Part shown: positions 5,837 to 5,931 of the stretch, one piece after another | How positions within the stretch are numbered: position 1 is the first letter of the stretch | Layout of the letters: each line of letters begins with the position of its first letter | Notes under the pieces: generated by a model | What the model was told of the DNA's origin: nothing | The model's database searches: none | The model's input: only the letters and a program-made list of their open reading frames with translations | Position numbers and translations under genes: made by a program | From: AWTP1-13 sp039808585 | GTDB lineage: Bacteria > Pseudomonadota > Alphaproteobacteria > Rhizobiales > Hyphomicrobiaceae | Direction: 5' to 3' | NCBI GenBank assembly: GCA_039808585.1 | Contig: JBDHTJ010000239.1 | Span: forward strand, 1 to 5,931 | DNA: 5,931 nt

Positions 5837-5931
5837 GTTATCAACTCTTTCCATCTGGTACGGCGGGCACTGGGCGCTCGCTTGCGCGTTCTACATGGAA
5901 GTGAAAAGCGCCGCGATATACTGCCGGCTGG

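Overview
The window looks like a GC-rich proteobacterial chromosome segment. The high G+C, strong preference for G/C in third codon positions and tight gene packing would fit an alphaproteobacterium (Hyphomicrobiales type) best. That placement is inferred from composition and gene content, and a betaproteobacterium cannot be excluded. I see no RNA gene, insertion sequence, CRISPR array or phage gene.

Layout. Positions 1-353 (+) hold the 3' end of a 2-oxoacid dehydrogenase E2 acyltransferase gene, whose start lies outside the window. A 58-base gap leads to a leucine-dehydrogenase-type amino acid dehydrogenase (412-1518, +). A 65-base gap leads to a 452-residue P-loop protein of the cyclic 2,3-diphosphoglycerate synthetase (cDPGS) family (1584-2942, +). 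Its stop codon overlaps the start of an ornithine carbamoyltransferase (2942-3943, +), whose stop in turn overlaps the start of a carbamate kinase (3940-4884, +). About 150 bases follow without a recognised gene. Then comes a convergent short-chain dehydrogenase/reductase (5039-5821, -). The last 110 bases (5822-5931) are its upstream region; I recognise only a ribosome binding site there.

How the genes may work together. The five + strand genes look like one operon. Ornithine carbamoyltransferase plus carbamate kinase is the ATP-yielding lower half of the arginine deiminase pathway: citrulline to ornithine and carbamoyl phosphate, then to ATP, ammonia and CO2. No arginine deiminase is visible. 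The amino acid dehydrogenase would turn an amino acid with an uncharged side chain into a 2-oxoacid, and the E2 belongs to a complex that turns 2-oxoacids into acyl-CoA. The cDPGS-family protein is translationally coupled to the carbamoyltransferase. Its founding activity is archaeal (ATP-driven internal phosphoanhydride formation in cyclic 2,3-diphosphoglycerate), and nothing else here points to that metabolite. It is therefore the best candidate for an undescribed step, possibly in breakdown of a carbamoylated or ornithine-related compound. That pathway is a hypothesis from gene order and is not shown by the sequence.
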